From: Sistotremastrum niveocremeum HHB9708
Lineage: Eukaryota > Basidiomycota > Agaricomycetes > Sistotremastrales > Sistotremastraceae
Assembly: GCA_001630475.1 (NCBI GenBank)
Contig: KV419428.1
Coordinates: 83,565-147,564, forward strand
Reading direction: 5' to 3'
Length of the DNA: 64,000 nucleotides
Under the pieces are notes generated by a model that made no database searches, was not told the origin of the DNA, and worked only from the letters and a program-made list of their open reading frames with translations. This document shows positions 11,236 to 23,769 of this stretch, in pieces (positions within the stretch are counted from its first letter, which is position 1; every line of letters starts with the position of its first letter). The position numbers and the translations under genes were made by a program.

Positions 11236-14100
11236 TTACTGAACCTCGACTAATGTTCGTTCGCTCGGTGGAGGGTCGCCCGCAGGACTAGCTGATCCAC
11301 CCGCATCTTCATCATCCATACCTAACGTGTCGTCGTCCATAGCAACGTCATCATACTTCTCGTCCTCCATCCCGTCGACATCCATGGCAGTCTCATCATC
11401 GTCCTCGTCAAGTGGAGGAGTTCTGGCCATATCGGGCTGTGGCTTGGAGTGCGAGTGCGAATGTGATGCACGCTTTTTGATGTACTTTGTAACCCATTGG
11501 TGCGTGAACTTGCTGATTTTGGCCTTCTTGTGATCTTCGAGCGACTCCAATTTTGAGGTGGCATAAGACGAGCTTTTCTTCTCCTTCTCGACGATGACAG
11601 CGACGAGCTGATAATCGAAAGTCAGTGCGTGCTATCCAGAATTAAAGGGGAGTAAATTGCCTTTTTAGCCTGCGCTTTGAAATCATCGGAGTGCTTGAAG
11701 TCTTTCTTATGCCTTGACATGGACTTCACGACGACGGGCGCGATGAGCTTAGATAACCGCTTCTCTCGCGCAGCCTCTTTCTCCTCTCTCGACATCTTCT
11801 TCTTATCGCGGTCTTCTCGAGACTTCTTCCTGTCTTCCGTCCCTTGTGATCCGCCTCTCGATCCACCTCTCGAAGAGGAAGCATTGTCTCCTCCAGGACT
11901 CTCCTTGAGAGCTGCAGCTTTGGTCGCGGCTGCAATGATCTCCTCGATCTGTGATCTCGTCGAAGGCTTGGTAATGAGAGGACTTGCTGGCGTTTCGGTT
12001 ACTTTACGAATAGGGATAGGCGGCGGTAACACGAAGCTTGGGAGGCTCAAGGAGAATCCGGCCAGAGTTTGTTGAACAGTTGCTCCTTCGTTGACCCTGG
12101 TCAACAAGTCACTTAACGTAACTTCTTGGTATTCTTTCTTTCCTTCCTCCGTAGTTTCCGTAGTTTCCGTAGTTTCTTCGGTTAGTCGTTTAGGGATTTT
12201 ATACACGACGGAGAACTTGGCCCAATGATCCAGGAGCTGTAACGACATTGCATCAGTAGAACGCAGCGTGGGCACAATGCGATTCGCACCTCTTGGGCCA
12301 ACGCTTTGACACGCTCGTTTTCGGAATCCAAGAACTTGCGGACCTCTTCTTCGATGTTTGAATTGTCTACTTTATTTCGATTGATCAGCGGCCATTTAAG
12401 CATTGCCTCCATAGCCTGAATTTGATACGAATGAGCAGTATCCAGTATTGTATCAGTCCGACTTACGGTGATAATCATTTCGTGATCGGCTCCATACTCC
12501 ATGTACAACGCTTTCAAAAGGGAGAAGCCACGTAAACGCATAACCATCCGAAGGGGTTGTTCATCTTCTGTGATCTGTTTCAACATGTATCAGGAGGTAA
12601 ATCGGGGTAACACTTCCTTGCGACCGACTTTCATGCGTATTAGCACTTTGAGCAAGACCTTTCTGTTCTGTGTTTGGCGCATAGCTTGAATTACTTTAGG
12701 CACCTCGGGGGTCTTCAGTGGTTTGAGCTCAGCCTTTCGAGACGATCAGCGATATTCTCGCAAAATGTATAGTCGTAGTATCGCACCGCATAATCGTCAA
12801 TATTCGTGATTCGTTTGCCCTTCTTCTTCTTCCGGGTTGCTTCAACGTCAGCCTCCGTAATGCCAAGGGCTGAGAATCACGTTTGAGAGGACTTCCTAAG
12901 GGATGAGGGAATAAAACGTACCATCAAGGTACATATCGTCCACAGTCGCCATCTCGGTCTGCTTGTTTCCACCAATATACCCAACGCAGTTTGGTTCGCC
13001 ACAATAGCATTTTTGTGCTTCGTGTCTGAGAAGAGCACTCAGTAAAATCATCCACGTCCAGATCATATTTAGTACCCGTATCGATCAACGTTGTAGTTGA
13101 ATGTCAATTCTTCGTCCTTGAGGATCTTGCGTTTAGCAAAAATACCCATGCGTAATCTGGGCCCCACGGTCCATTTGGCGACGTAACAGTTTGGGTTACA
13201 TGAATGATTGGCGAATCGTGCAATACAGCCCTTCTTGGTGGCATCGATGTACTAGAATAATGTTGAGGACGAACATAGTGATGTGAGAAATGGCCGCACC
13301 TCATCTTTTTGTAACATCATGAAGTAAAAATGTTTCAACCCTTCTCGGGCATAGTCTCTCATGCGTTTCATGAACGATGTATGAGCAACAACCTCGCCGA
13401 TATACTCAAAGATGAAAGCATCCCTAAATAAATAGCGTTTGATAAGAGATTCAGCTCAATACGGGACGAGAATACAGACTTTGGAAGATTTTCACGAGCC
13501 CGAAGTCCAAACCCCTTAGGGCCAGTGTCGACGACATCAATAGGGGAATATTGCTTTTTCTGAAATCTGTCGAGGTAGAACCCATGTCGTCCCAGACTAT
13601 CCTCTAATTGAAGAAAGAACACTGGAAACTGACCTTTGATTCCTGCAATGGCCTCTACATCGACATTCTCCCTCGACACACTCAACCTGCGTGAGCCGAT
13701 TTATACAATCTGCACTCTCCCCACATGCTTCATCAGGATCTGATACTCCTACAGGTAGTCAGCATGCTGTTGTGAGGCTACCAGAAAGACTCGAGGCAAG
13801 TGACTACAAAAGCGAGAGTCGAAACCTACCATGCTTGTACTCGCATTCGCACAGATATCCTTCATCCTGTGCTTTCGTTTGACCTAATCTGGCATACTGG
13901 TACGTATTATCCGTCAAGTTGACGAAGGTCTTCAATGCCTCTTTCTCAGCCACAGGGAAATGGGGGATCAACTGTGGCCCAGTCCGAGCGGGCGGTGGCG
14001 TCGCTGAGGCTGAAGACTCTTTCTTTGGCGATTTTGGGGGTGATGAGAGCGTGGCCAGGTCAACCTCCTCGGGGGGCTCATTGTCCATCTTAATGTCCAT
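11236..14100 (-). CDS. SET2: Histone H3 Lys36 methyltransferase SET2
   Basis: Methylates H3K36 co-transcriptionally. I take the ATG at 14100 ([15 protein letters not shown]) because the codon at 14118, though in frame, is TTG. Domain order: AWS (CECEYKHG joined to [16 protein letters not shown]), SET ([69 protein letters not shown]) and post-SET ([14 protein letters not shown]). All cofactor and catalytic motifs are present. The middle is charged, with a repeated TET stretch ([11 protein letters not shown], about 12145-12180). Near the C-terminus lies an SRI-like domain ([18 protein letters not shown] ... [14 protein letters not shown]), which in the family binds the phosphorylated CTD of RNA polymerase II. 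An acidic tail ([13 protein letters not shown]) ends at 11236. About ten introns. Confidence 0.93.
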
Positions 14101-14164
14101 GATGACGATAGCGGACAAGAGATCCAGTTAATACTATGACGGTGGCACCTGTAAGAGAGTCAGG

Positions 14165-15092
14165 TTAGAGACGCCTTTCGCCCAAGTCCGCCAACATATT
14201 CAAAATTGACCGTACGAGCAGAGGTTCAGTATAGGAATTGATGTCTTCAGGCTTGGAATAAATAGACACGAAGACCTGTGGCTCGAGATAACCACTCCTG
14301 TCAGTGTTGTCGGCCCATTGGCCAGCCCAAGGGCGCTTGCGAGGAAGGAACAAGGAACGTGTAGCGACTCCGACGTAGTTCACCCTGAGGACCACGGCAA
14401 TCCTACTCTGCCAGCGATCTACCAGAAACGGTGCTTGCTAGAAATGACTGTGTCTTGTATGACAGTCTTCACTGCTTTGGCTCGGCGACCACCTTTGAAA
14501 CGTTTCGGACCAAGAGGCGCCGCTGCACCGCCGGCGGTCACTCCATATAATTCTCCTATACCGACCTTCCCAAACTCATCAAGAAATATCCGCCTATACT
14601 CGGTAACAATCACTACAGACGTCCCTACAATATTGTAGGAGATGCTCAACGTTGAGCCAATGGGTCCAACAGTCCTCAAAATGAAAATGTGTCGTGCCAC
14701 GTCGAAAGCTGCTGGCGCAATATTCAGCGAACTTACGACGCATGTGATGTCCTCGAGCGCTGCGGTCAGTTGATTCAACCAAATTATACCTCTCTGCTGC
14801 TTTGCCTGAGTGGTGGCTGAATTCTAGGGGCTCAGTGCCTTCATCTCGTCCTTACCCACACCAAAACTACGTTGGTCATGCGTGAGTCTGCAAAGCCTCG
14901 TGGAACTTCATATCCGCCCGTCATTTGCAACTGGAACGTATTCTGGACTGAAATCGGATGGCCGTCTTGGAAGGGACATTGTCGGCTGTCTCGGCCGATC
15001 CTCATTCCGCCAATCTGCGTTCCGGTCATTCGCTCTTGCCTTGCCGCTTTGTATTGATCCTTTTGCGAATCGACTCTTAGGCTCAGAAGCAT
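14165..15092 (-). CDS. Unrecognised conserved-looking protein upstream of SET2
   Basis: I do not recognise this gene. The first exon begins MLLSLRVDSQKDQYKAARQE and includes MTGTQIGGMRIGRDSRQC, HPISVQNTFQLQMTGGYEV and MTNVVLVW. It joins, after a short intron near 14850, to GIIWLNQLTAALEDITCV. A long exon follows, with ILRTVGPIGSTLSISYNIVG, TEYRRIFLDEFGKVGIGELY and a basic GPKRFKGGRRAKAVK stretch. A last exon gives YLEPQVFVSIYSKPEDINSY and ends LADLGERRL at 14165. Codon quality and frame continuity across introns suggest a real gene. The stop is only 64 bp from the SET2 start in the same direction. No signal peptide; one hydrophobic stretch (TLSISYNIVGTSVVIV) could be a membrane segment or a buried strand. 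Joins between the last two exons are uncertain. Confidence 0.55.
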
Positions 15093-15202
15093 GACAATGG
15101 TGTTGTGCGAAGAATTAGGGAAGAGAAAGAAAATGCAAATGAGATAACGTTACGAAAGCAAAATAGACAGATGACTATGAGGAAGAATATACAGTGGGTG
15201 TG

Positions 15203-16559
15203 CTATACAAAATATGGCATTGTCGTCTGAAATGATGTATTAGCAGATAAAGACGTTGAAAACGAGGAGTACTCACAGCGCGGCCAGCTTTCTGCGCTCT
15301 GTCAGTATCATTTTCGGGTGCAGCGTCATAGACCACGAATCGTCGTTCAACTTCTCTTCCCGTTCTCCGTTTCAATTGCTCAACAATACTGTCGCTGTCG
15401 CTGCTATCGTCCAGCCCGCCAGTAGAGCCTTCGCCATCTCCGATCTTGAGAATGCTGGCCAAATTGCCGCATCGGTAACAATAGTTTGGCGCACTCCAGA
15501 CGGTCACGAGAGCTTCGTCGAACATATACTTGTAACCTTCTTGAACGAGCTGGTGGGCTCGCGCTATTAGTGACAGGCCGTTTGTTCGATTGAACTGTTA
15601 CGAGTCAAAATCAAACCTGTCAGTCAGCGATATGTGTCGAAAAGATTTTAAGAATTAAGATACCTCGTGGGTAATTCGTCCTCCGAATAACCATCCAGCT
15701 CCCCGTGGACTTACAGCCCATGCCTCCACTTCTTCGGGATCTGACCACATAAGATCTATGAAACGAATGGGTGCCCGACATCGTCGGAGGATAGGAGCAG
15801 AGCATACCACAGAAAGCGCCTTCGTGAGGAATCTCTTGTGCCCGTGCAAGGACACGAATTTGATCTAGGGTTCTGATATCAGGCGAGAGGCCTCCATGAA
15901 CACATAATGTCGTTCCATCGATAATCTAAGCGATAAATCAATGACGAGTCAAGACGCATATATGCGGGTTCGACGTACTGCAGCAATGTTGAGAAAATCG
16001 AAGACACTACAACACGCCATCCATACAACAGCAGAGCCATATTTTTGCTGACATTCATCTGCCCATAGCAGATTATTTTTCGTTCGATATTTGAGGCGTG
16101 ACGCAACGCACCATAGAAGCCGTACACTTGAGTGATATGTCGACTCTCGTGATTACCTCTCAGCAGTGTCACTCTATCGGGGTATCTGTGTATAAAATAG
16201 TCCGTCAGCCTCAGCAAGGATGAATGACCACGCGGTAGGTGGAATAAGACGCTCCATCACCTTGCTTTCAGAGCGAATAGTAAGCTTACAGTTTCAAGCG
16301 AATAATAACCTCTATCCACAAAATCACCCATGAATATATAACTCGTCTCCGGGACAGGCCCTCCCTTCCTCAACAGCTCTAATACGTCCCAGAATTGACC
16401 ATGAATATCCCCGCAGATAGTCACAGGGGAAGAAACGGGTTGGATGTTTGACTCTTCGATGAGGATAGAACGAACTCTGTCGCAGAGCCGTTTCATTGAG
16501 CGTTCTGGCAGGTGCGAGCAGGTCATTAACTGGGTTATCCATGCGTCGGGGTCGTTCAT
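15203..16559 (-). CDS. Ser/Thr protein phosphatase, PP6 / SIT4 catalytic subunit
   Basis: PP2A-family phosphatase catalytic subunit, closest to PP6 (yeast Sit4, fission yeast Ppe1). The start [20 protein letters not shown] fits the PP6 N-terminus. Metal-binding and catalytic motifs are intact: [60 protein letters not shown] and [15 protein letters not shown]. The last exon, after an intron ending at about 15228, encodes TTMPYFV and stop, matching the PP6-type TTPYFL tail that receives C-terminal modification. Compared with the human protein there is an insertion before the tail, acidic then basic (DDSSDSDS ... [11 protein letters not shown]). Introns are present around 15570-15660, 15790, 15910-16010 and 16200-16290. 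Confidence 0.93.
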
Positions 16560-16632
16560 GGTGTCGAAGCGGAGGATCGGAAGGCGCTCTTCGCGGAGTT
16601 CATCCAGCCTTGCGCTAACGGGTCTTTTGAGG
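16560..16632. promoter_or_regulatory. 73-bp bidirectional interval between PP6 and bL31m start codons
   Basis: Only 73 bp separate the two ATGs, so the 5' UTRs or core promoters must overlap the neighbouring transcription unit. No TATA box is seen. Confidence 0.5.
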
Positions 16633-17099
16633 ATGCTTGCTGGTGTACGAACTGTACAATTTCGAACAGTTGTTCAATGTACTGCTCAGAGATATGTCTC
16701 GTCATCACCATATGGGCGAACGCATGTTTGGAAACGAAGAAAGCCAGTTTTGCCCAACCCAGTTGGTCAGTCAATTTCGCATTTGCTTCTTTGAGAGAGG
16801 CTAACAGTGTATCAGTTCCTACATTCCCTCAAAAAGTGATATTATCTGATGGATCCACATACACTCATTATACGACTTCACCCCGTTCAACGATCCGTCT
16901 CACACGAGATGTCACGAATAACCCACTGTGGAACCCATCTGCTATCAAAGGTGGCATCGAGGAAGAGTCAGAGACGACGGGTCGTTTGGGCAGATTCAGC
17001 AGGAAATATGAAGGCTTGGGAGAGCAGAGCATGGATTTCTATGAGGAGCTTGGTGCAAGCGAACCGACGTCAGAGCCGGCGAAGGAGAAGGACAAATAG
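16633..17099 (+). CDS. MRPL36: Mitochondrial large-subunit ribosomal protein bL31m
   Basis: Mitochondrial ribosomal protein of the L31 family (yeast Mrpl36). The first exon starts [20 protein letters not shown], an arginine-rich, acid-free mitochondrial targeting sequence, and ends RKPVLPNP. After an intron of about 50 bp it continues [20 protein letters not shown], then [17 protein letters not shown], the L31 core with the typical final N-P-x-W. The C-terminal extension ([20 protein letters not shown] ... EPAKEKDK) is charged, as in fungal homologues. Head-to-head with the PP6 gene and tail-to-tail with MIC26, whose stop is 32 bp away. Confidence 0.88.
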
Positions 17100-17131
17100 C
17101 TTGGACGGAGATGAACCGAAATATTCTATCA

Positions 17132-18014
17132 TTATTTACTGAGAATCTCCTCCGCCTTTTTCTCCACAGAGCGCACGACTTCTCTTCCCTTCTCCTCGGT
17201 CCAACCCAGGGCTTTTCTTAGCTGCAGTCCTGTAGTGTCCTCGATTTTACCCGCACTCCATCTGATACCGCTTTCCAATCTAGTCTTTCCATCTTCCCAT
17301 ACACCCCGTCCTGCTTCTAATTGCCGTTTGGTGGAGATTCGAAGCTCATCGTGCTGTTTTGCGAGTTCAGGAGTGTACTGTCGTTCCAGTGAGTTCAAGT
17401 AGGATGTGATGTTGTGAGTTGTTTCCGGAAGGAAGTGATGAGCAGATGCGACAAAAAAGATGGGAGGGAGGAGGAAGCGGAGGAGGAGCGTTGAACGGCC
17501 GACGATGGATCCTGTGAGGGAAGCTACGCCAACGTAGAATATGCCCGGCGCAAGATCCTCGTTCGGCGATTTGAATGATTTTATTCGACCTGAAGTAACC
17601 ATGGATTAGATGCGCGTCGGAATGGGAGACCTCGTCTAGTAAGGCGTACGTTCAACCCTCTGTTCAACGGATATCCATTTGTCCACAACTCCTTGAACTT
17701 TGGAGTAGCCTTGATCATAGATCATAGAAACATGTCTCCGAGCGACGCCAATCTGCTTTTCGAGCTCGATGGGTACTTCCTGAAGAACTAGCTCGGGGTC
17801 AGATGCAGGATAGATAGGAAGCTGATTTTATTGCATCAATGATGGTTTACAGCTAGACTTTCTGACGCCGCACTTTATCATCAGATTTCAAGGAGGCAGC
17901 ACCAGCCACTCCAGCTGCCGATAGCAGTAATCTTCTTGATGCCTAAAAAGCACTTGTCAGCTAGCTGCCTCCTAGAGATTCGAATGGTCGACTGACCAGC
18001 GGCCGCAAGAGCAT
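17132..18014 (-). CDS. MICOS complex subunit MIC26/MIC27 (apolipoprotein O family)
   Basis: Subunit of the mitochondrial contact site and cristae organising system in the inner membrane. Exons join to give MLLRPL, then SRRLLLSAAGVAGAASLKSD, then DDKVRRQKLPIYPASDPEL, the family 'KLPIYP' signature. Next come VLQEVPIELEKQIGVARRHV and VQGVVDKWISVEQRVE. The last exon holds two hydrophobic segments (GIFYVGVASLTGSIVGRS and LLLRFLLPPIFFVASAHHFL) and an amphipathic C-terminal helix (GIRWSAGKIEDTTGLQLRKA). At least three introns (near 17640, 17840, 17970). Start chosen at 18014 because it gives the frame through all exons; the exact first splice is approximate. Confidence 0.85.
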
Positions 18015-18068
18015 GACGGGACCAGGAGATACAAGGACAAATAACGCGACCACGCTTCAGACGACCCA
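18015..18068. promoter_or_regulatory. 54-bp bidirectional interval between MIC26 and ASF1
   Basis: Start codons of two divergent housekeeping genes are 54 bp apart. Each gene's core promoter must therefore lie within the interval or in the other's first exon. Confidence 0.5.
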
Positions 18069-18852
18069 ATGTCGATCGTAAATATTCGCAGTGTCGAATT
18101 TCTCAACAACCCCGCTCGTTTTTTAGATCCATACCATTGTAAAATCACTTTCGAATGCATCGCTCCCCTCAAAGATGGCGCGTTTCCGGCTTATTTCTGC
18201 TGCACGAGCCAACCCTTGTACTAACTTGTCACCTTAGACGTCGAATGGAAACTCATCTACGTCTCGTCGCCCGGAAATGAGGAGCTAGATCAAGAACTGG
18301 ATGACTGCTGCGTCGGCCCCGTCCCGACTGGCGTCAATGCGTTTACGTTTGAGGCATCACCGCCGTCACCCGCCGGGATACCAAAGGAGGACGTCTTAGG
18401 TGTTGCTGCGCTCATTCTGACAGGATCATACAACGAGCAGGAATTTGTCCGGGTCGGATACTACCAACACACGGAATATGACAACGAGGAGATGAAAGAG
18501 TCGCCGCCGGAGAGGATCATGTATGAAGCATTAGTGAGAAATCTGAATGATAAACCAAGAGTAACGAGGTGAGTTCTCCTATGCTGGATCTGAGTTGGGT
18601 ATTTATTCGGAGTAGGTTTAACATCAAATGGTACGTTTGTCCCATGATAGCAACTGGAACGATTGGATCTGATACGCCGACAGGGACGTCGCATTACCAC
18701 TGAGTGCGCCGGCCCTGAATCCATCGGTATCGACAGTTGGATCTCTGGCGTCTGCTGCTGTGCCGTCAGCGAACACTTTCGCCGGGGACGAGTCATCAAC
18801 GACGACCACGTCAACGCGAGATCCTGGCCTGAACGGAGTGACCGGTTCCTAG
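18069..18852 (+). CDS. ASF1: Histone chaperone ASF1
   Basis: Histone H3-H4 chaperone for nucleosome assembly and silencing. It begins [20 protein letters not shown] and continues [92 protein letters not shown] and [14 protein letters not shown], the complete immunoglobulin-like core. The C-terminal tail is Ser/Thr/Ala-rich and divergent, ending GLNGVTGS at 18850. The first intron (18178-18237, 60 bp) begins with GC, not GT: only this junction restores 'KDDVEWKL', and it has a tactaac branch site and ttag acceptor. Two further GT-AG introns lie near 18568-18614 and 18640-18690. Confidence 0.93.
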
Positions 18853-19036
18853 CGGAGGGGATATCATTGTTTTGGAAATGTACAGTACACATTACAAAGG
18901 ATGTGGTGCTTGTAAATAATGCAATTGGAGGAAGAAGTTGGAACGTGCACTAGACTCCGTATACTCTGCGCGATTCTTGAAATTTTTCGTTTGAGGGCCA
19001 GAGTCACGGTATCCGGCCAAGACCGAAGCGCTCGAG

Positions 19037-19044
19037 TATAATAA
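19037..19044 (+). promoter_or_regulatory. TATA box of the GAPDH gene
   Basis: tataataa lies 68 bp before the GAPDH ATG and is followed by a pyrimidine-rich leader (ctgcctctcgtc), the usual arrangement of strongly expressed fungal glycolytic genes. Confidence 0.6.
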
Positions 19045-19111
19045 GCTGAGCCATCTGCCTCTCGTCAGTCACCCCAACACTTTAGCCACCAATCAACCAA
19101 CGCAGATAACC

Positions 19112-20741
<1,630 letters not shown>

Positions 20742-21056
20742 AAGGCTGACGCGTCGAAAGTGATTCATGAAGCATATAGACATTGGGCCACTTTTTGATT
20801 CCAGCTCCCTCAAATGCGGATTCTCCGAGTTGAGAGCATGTGTTCACGAAATTAGTTACGCGTTTGTGATAGTCAATTTATGAAGTCGTTAGAAGAAATA
20901 AACAAGCAGAAGAATTGGTTCGTGTATCATGGCGACCGAGATAATAGCGTTTCAATCTTCCGACGACCGCTCCGAAACTCCTGCTTCAGTGCCTACATCT
21001 TCCCGAGCGAACAGTCAAGGAGCCTACAGTCAAATATCTAGTCTGATGCAGCATCG
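20742..21056. other. Intergenic, GAPDH 3' end to poly(A) polymerase 5' end
   Basis: About 315 bp with the GAPDH 3' UTR (aagaaataaac near 20893) and the upstream region of the next gene. No gene seen. Confidence 0.5.
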
Positions 21057-23114
21057 ATGATAATGCTTCAGCTATCACCTTCGCTCTTAAATCACGTCCA
21101 CAACTTCCCCCAGACTGGATCTCATTCGTGCACTGGCATCCAACACCAACTCAACCGAACACAACCCAAGCCATCCATGCCGCACGCTCGTTCAATGTCT
21201 TCCATTCCCTACGTACATCAAAACCGAACCCAGCAGCCCAGCTCTCAACCCCATCCTCAGCCTCATCCCAAGCAGCACCCTCAGCACCCCTCAGGGTCGC
21301 TACCCCACTCGCGTTCTCCAAGGCATCAGCAGCCCCAACACCAACCCGTGGCGTCGTCATCGAGCTCGGGGTCAAGTCTGAACACAAATTCAGGCTCTTT
21401 TCCGACGTCACGATCGCGAGATTTGTTGGACACGCTAGCAGAGTCTGGTATCCATTCTCAGGGTGTCCAGCACTACAGCGAAAAAGGCTGGCATTTGCCA
21501 TGGCTCGATGATTTTGACATGCGTTCAGCGACAGGCCCTCTCCATCTGTTCGTCTTTTTCCTTATCTTTGCTTTTTTTCGCGACTGAATGAACGCGCGAT
21601 AGACTGGGCAAAGAGATATGCGCGTTGGAAAAGTTCCTCATGTTAAGTCGAGAGGAACGGATCATATATCAGGTCCAACTCCAGAAAATAACCTCTGTCA
21701 TAACTACCGTCTGTCCTTCTGCCTCTGTGGTACCTTTCGGAAGCTTCCAAACAGGCACCAGTATGCCAACTAGGTGAGTATCTTGATTACTTATCAGTAT
21801 CATTTCTAAGCATGATATGATTCCCAGTGATCTTGATCTCTCCATCATCTTCGAAGAGGGCTGGCCAAATCAAGAAGAAGTCCTTCGACATATCGCTGCA
21901 GAAATGGCCATTGAGAACATTGCCGTGCCGTCGTCTATCAACCTGATATGCAATGCAAAGTCGTCGCTCCTAAAGTTCCGTACGGCCGTTGGAAACATCG
22001 CGGTGGATATTAGCGTCAACAAGACCAACGGACCCGAAGCTATTCCTCTGGCTCAAGCGTGGCTAAAGGAGCATCCGACATTGCGGTCATTGCTGCTGGT
22101 GACCAAACTTTATTTCCATATGAATGGCTGGGGGCAGGTGTACACTGGTGGATTTGGGGGCTATGCAATCATGGTCTTCATTCGCAGCTTCCTAAAGGTC
22201 GGTTGCCAACAAACGTGATGAGATCAACCATTGATGATAAATCAGAGGCGCGTTGAGGTGTCAAAGCAAGGCTCAGAACGTGTCGGGGCCCATTTCCTCG
22301 CACTGCTATGCGAACTCGGGAATCGACCATTATGGGAAGAATACGGAATAGCAAGTGATGGAACCCTTGCCAGAAGAAGTGAGCTTCTCAAAGCCTGTGG
22401 CGTTCCTGGAAAGCCCGCGCCTTTCTTTATCATTCAAGATCCCTGTAATCCGGGGAACAATCTTGCCGGCGGATCATTCATGGCGCAACAGATCTGTGAT
22501 TTCTCAATGCAGACAGCGAGCAATCTGACTTTGGCACTCCATCTGGTCAAATGTATGGATCCTTCCATCGTTCGACGCACGATCTTGGGTGTCGTTGTGG
22601 GCGTTAGCGATTCGGTATGTTCATCATGAACGTGCGTCGTCGCGATACTCACGATAAGCAGCTTCTGCGACATCGAGAAGGAATCTTGAACATCTATGAT
22701 TCCATGAGTGGTCTGCTCGACAGCGCCGCATTAAATGCGCCTCCCCCACCTCCTTCATCGCGGTCGAGTGATTCTCCGCTCCCGACGCCGCAGAAGAAAC
22801 TATCCCGCCTCCCCGCGTTTCTCAATAAGGAGAACTCGCACCATCAACATGTCGAAGATCTCCTTACGTCACGACATGCTATGTCTCATTTGAAGAGAAA
22901 TCATAGTTCACCAACCGTATCTGCAGCAGTGTCCGCAGCGATCCTAAAGGACCATGCCCAAGGCCAGATCTGTGACGATCCGGCCGTCATCATGGCAGCT
23001 ACTACCCAGGGACATCGAGCGGATCGATTCCAAATTCTGCGCGCCCACAACGGCCGTCCCTTTTCACCCATCTCTCTGAACATGCCTCCCAATTACGATG
23101 GCCGGATATCATAA
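21057..23114 (+). CDS. Non-canonical poly(A) polymerase, TRF4/PAPD5 type
   Basis: Nucleotidyltransferase of the TRF4/5 (Cid14, PAPD5/7) group, the polymerase of TRAMP-type complexes that tag nuclear RNAs for exosome decay. The N-terminal exon is a disordered Gln/Pro/His/Ser-rich region (from MIMLQLSPSLLNHVHNF), then LHLLGKEICALEKFLMLSRE after an intron. The catalytic site has VVPFGSFQTGTSMPTSDLDL, with GS and DxD, and a third Asp in GNIAVDISVN. Then LRSLLLVTKLYFHMNGWGQV and YTGGFGGYAIMVFIRSFLK. The PAP-associated domain includes DPCNPGNNLAGGSFMAQQIC. After VGVSDS a short intron (near 22620) leads to LLRHREGILNIYDS and a Pro/Ser-rich tail ending at 23114. The ATG at 21057 is the first in frame; translation from the Met of MPHARSM is also possible. 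Confidence 0.9.
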
Positions 23115-23769
23115 TCTTCGGCATCGTCATTCGAGCATACCACGCAGGCGTCCACCGAAATCATTCTCTTAAACAGTCAAACAAGCATCGCATTGAAGAT
23201 ACCCCGAAATACCCGCATCCACCAGTTTTATCATTATCTACGTTATAGCGACACTAATTCATCAAAGCCTCGACTCGACGCGGTTCGACTCGACCACGAC
23301 CGACAAGTATAGCAACAAAAGCTCGGTCGGCTTGTACATTCTTCGGCATCGAGAAAAATGCATGGAATATTTCCTTCTCTATTTGAACGGAACATCTTCC
23401 GATTCTCTGTCTGTCCTTTCTCGTGCGTCCGTTTGTGTTTCATAACTATTATCGTGACATACTTTTGGAGAAAGTGTGGTTATCGTATCTTTGTATTTCT
23501 TCGTATTTCTTCCTACTAGTACTATCGCGCTCGGGCTTCGTATTCTGTATTCAGATTTTGGAATTGTCAATGTGATTCCGCGTACCATGTATGCGACTAT
23601 ATGCTTCGTATTCGTACTCGTTCTTGAACTTGAACTTGGTTTGAAAGCGTTGGAGAAATTGGAGGTATATGCGTGATCAGATATAGATATAGCATACAGG
23701 TACAAGTTACATTCTTTTTCTGCTTCGACTGTCCTTTTCGCTCTTAAAGTAGAGGGCGGGCGAATATGA
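23115..23769. other. Intergenic, about 650 bp
   Basis: Between two convergent genes. Holds 3' UTR-like A/T-rich sequence and a run of imperfect cgtattc/cgtatt repeats (23500-23625). Open frames here lack codon character or similarity. Confidence 0.4.

Noticed and set aside
12140-12185. Short tandem repeat (gtagtttcc units)
   Set aside because: Lies inside a SET2 exon and encodes an in-frame ETT repeat; a coding microsatellite, not a separate element.
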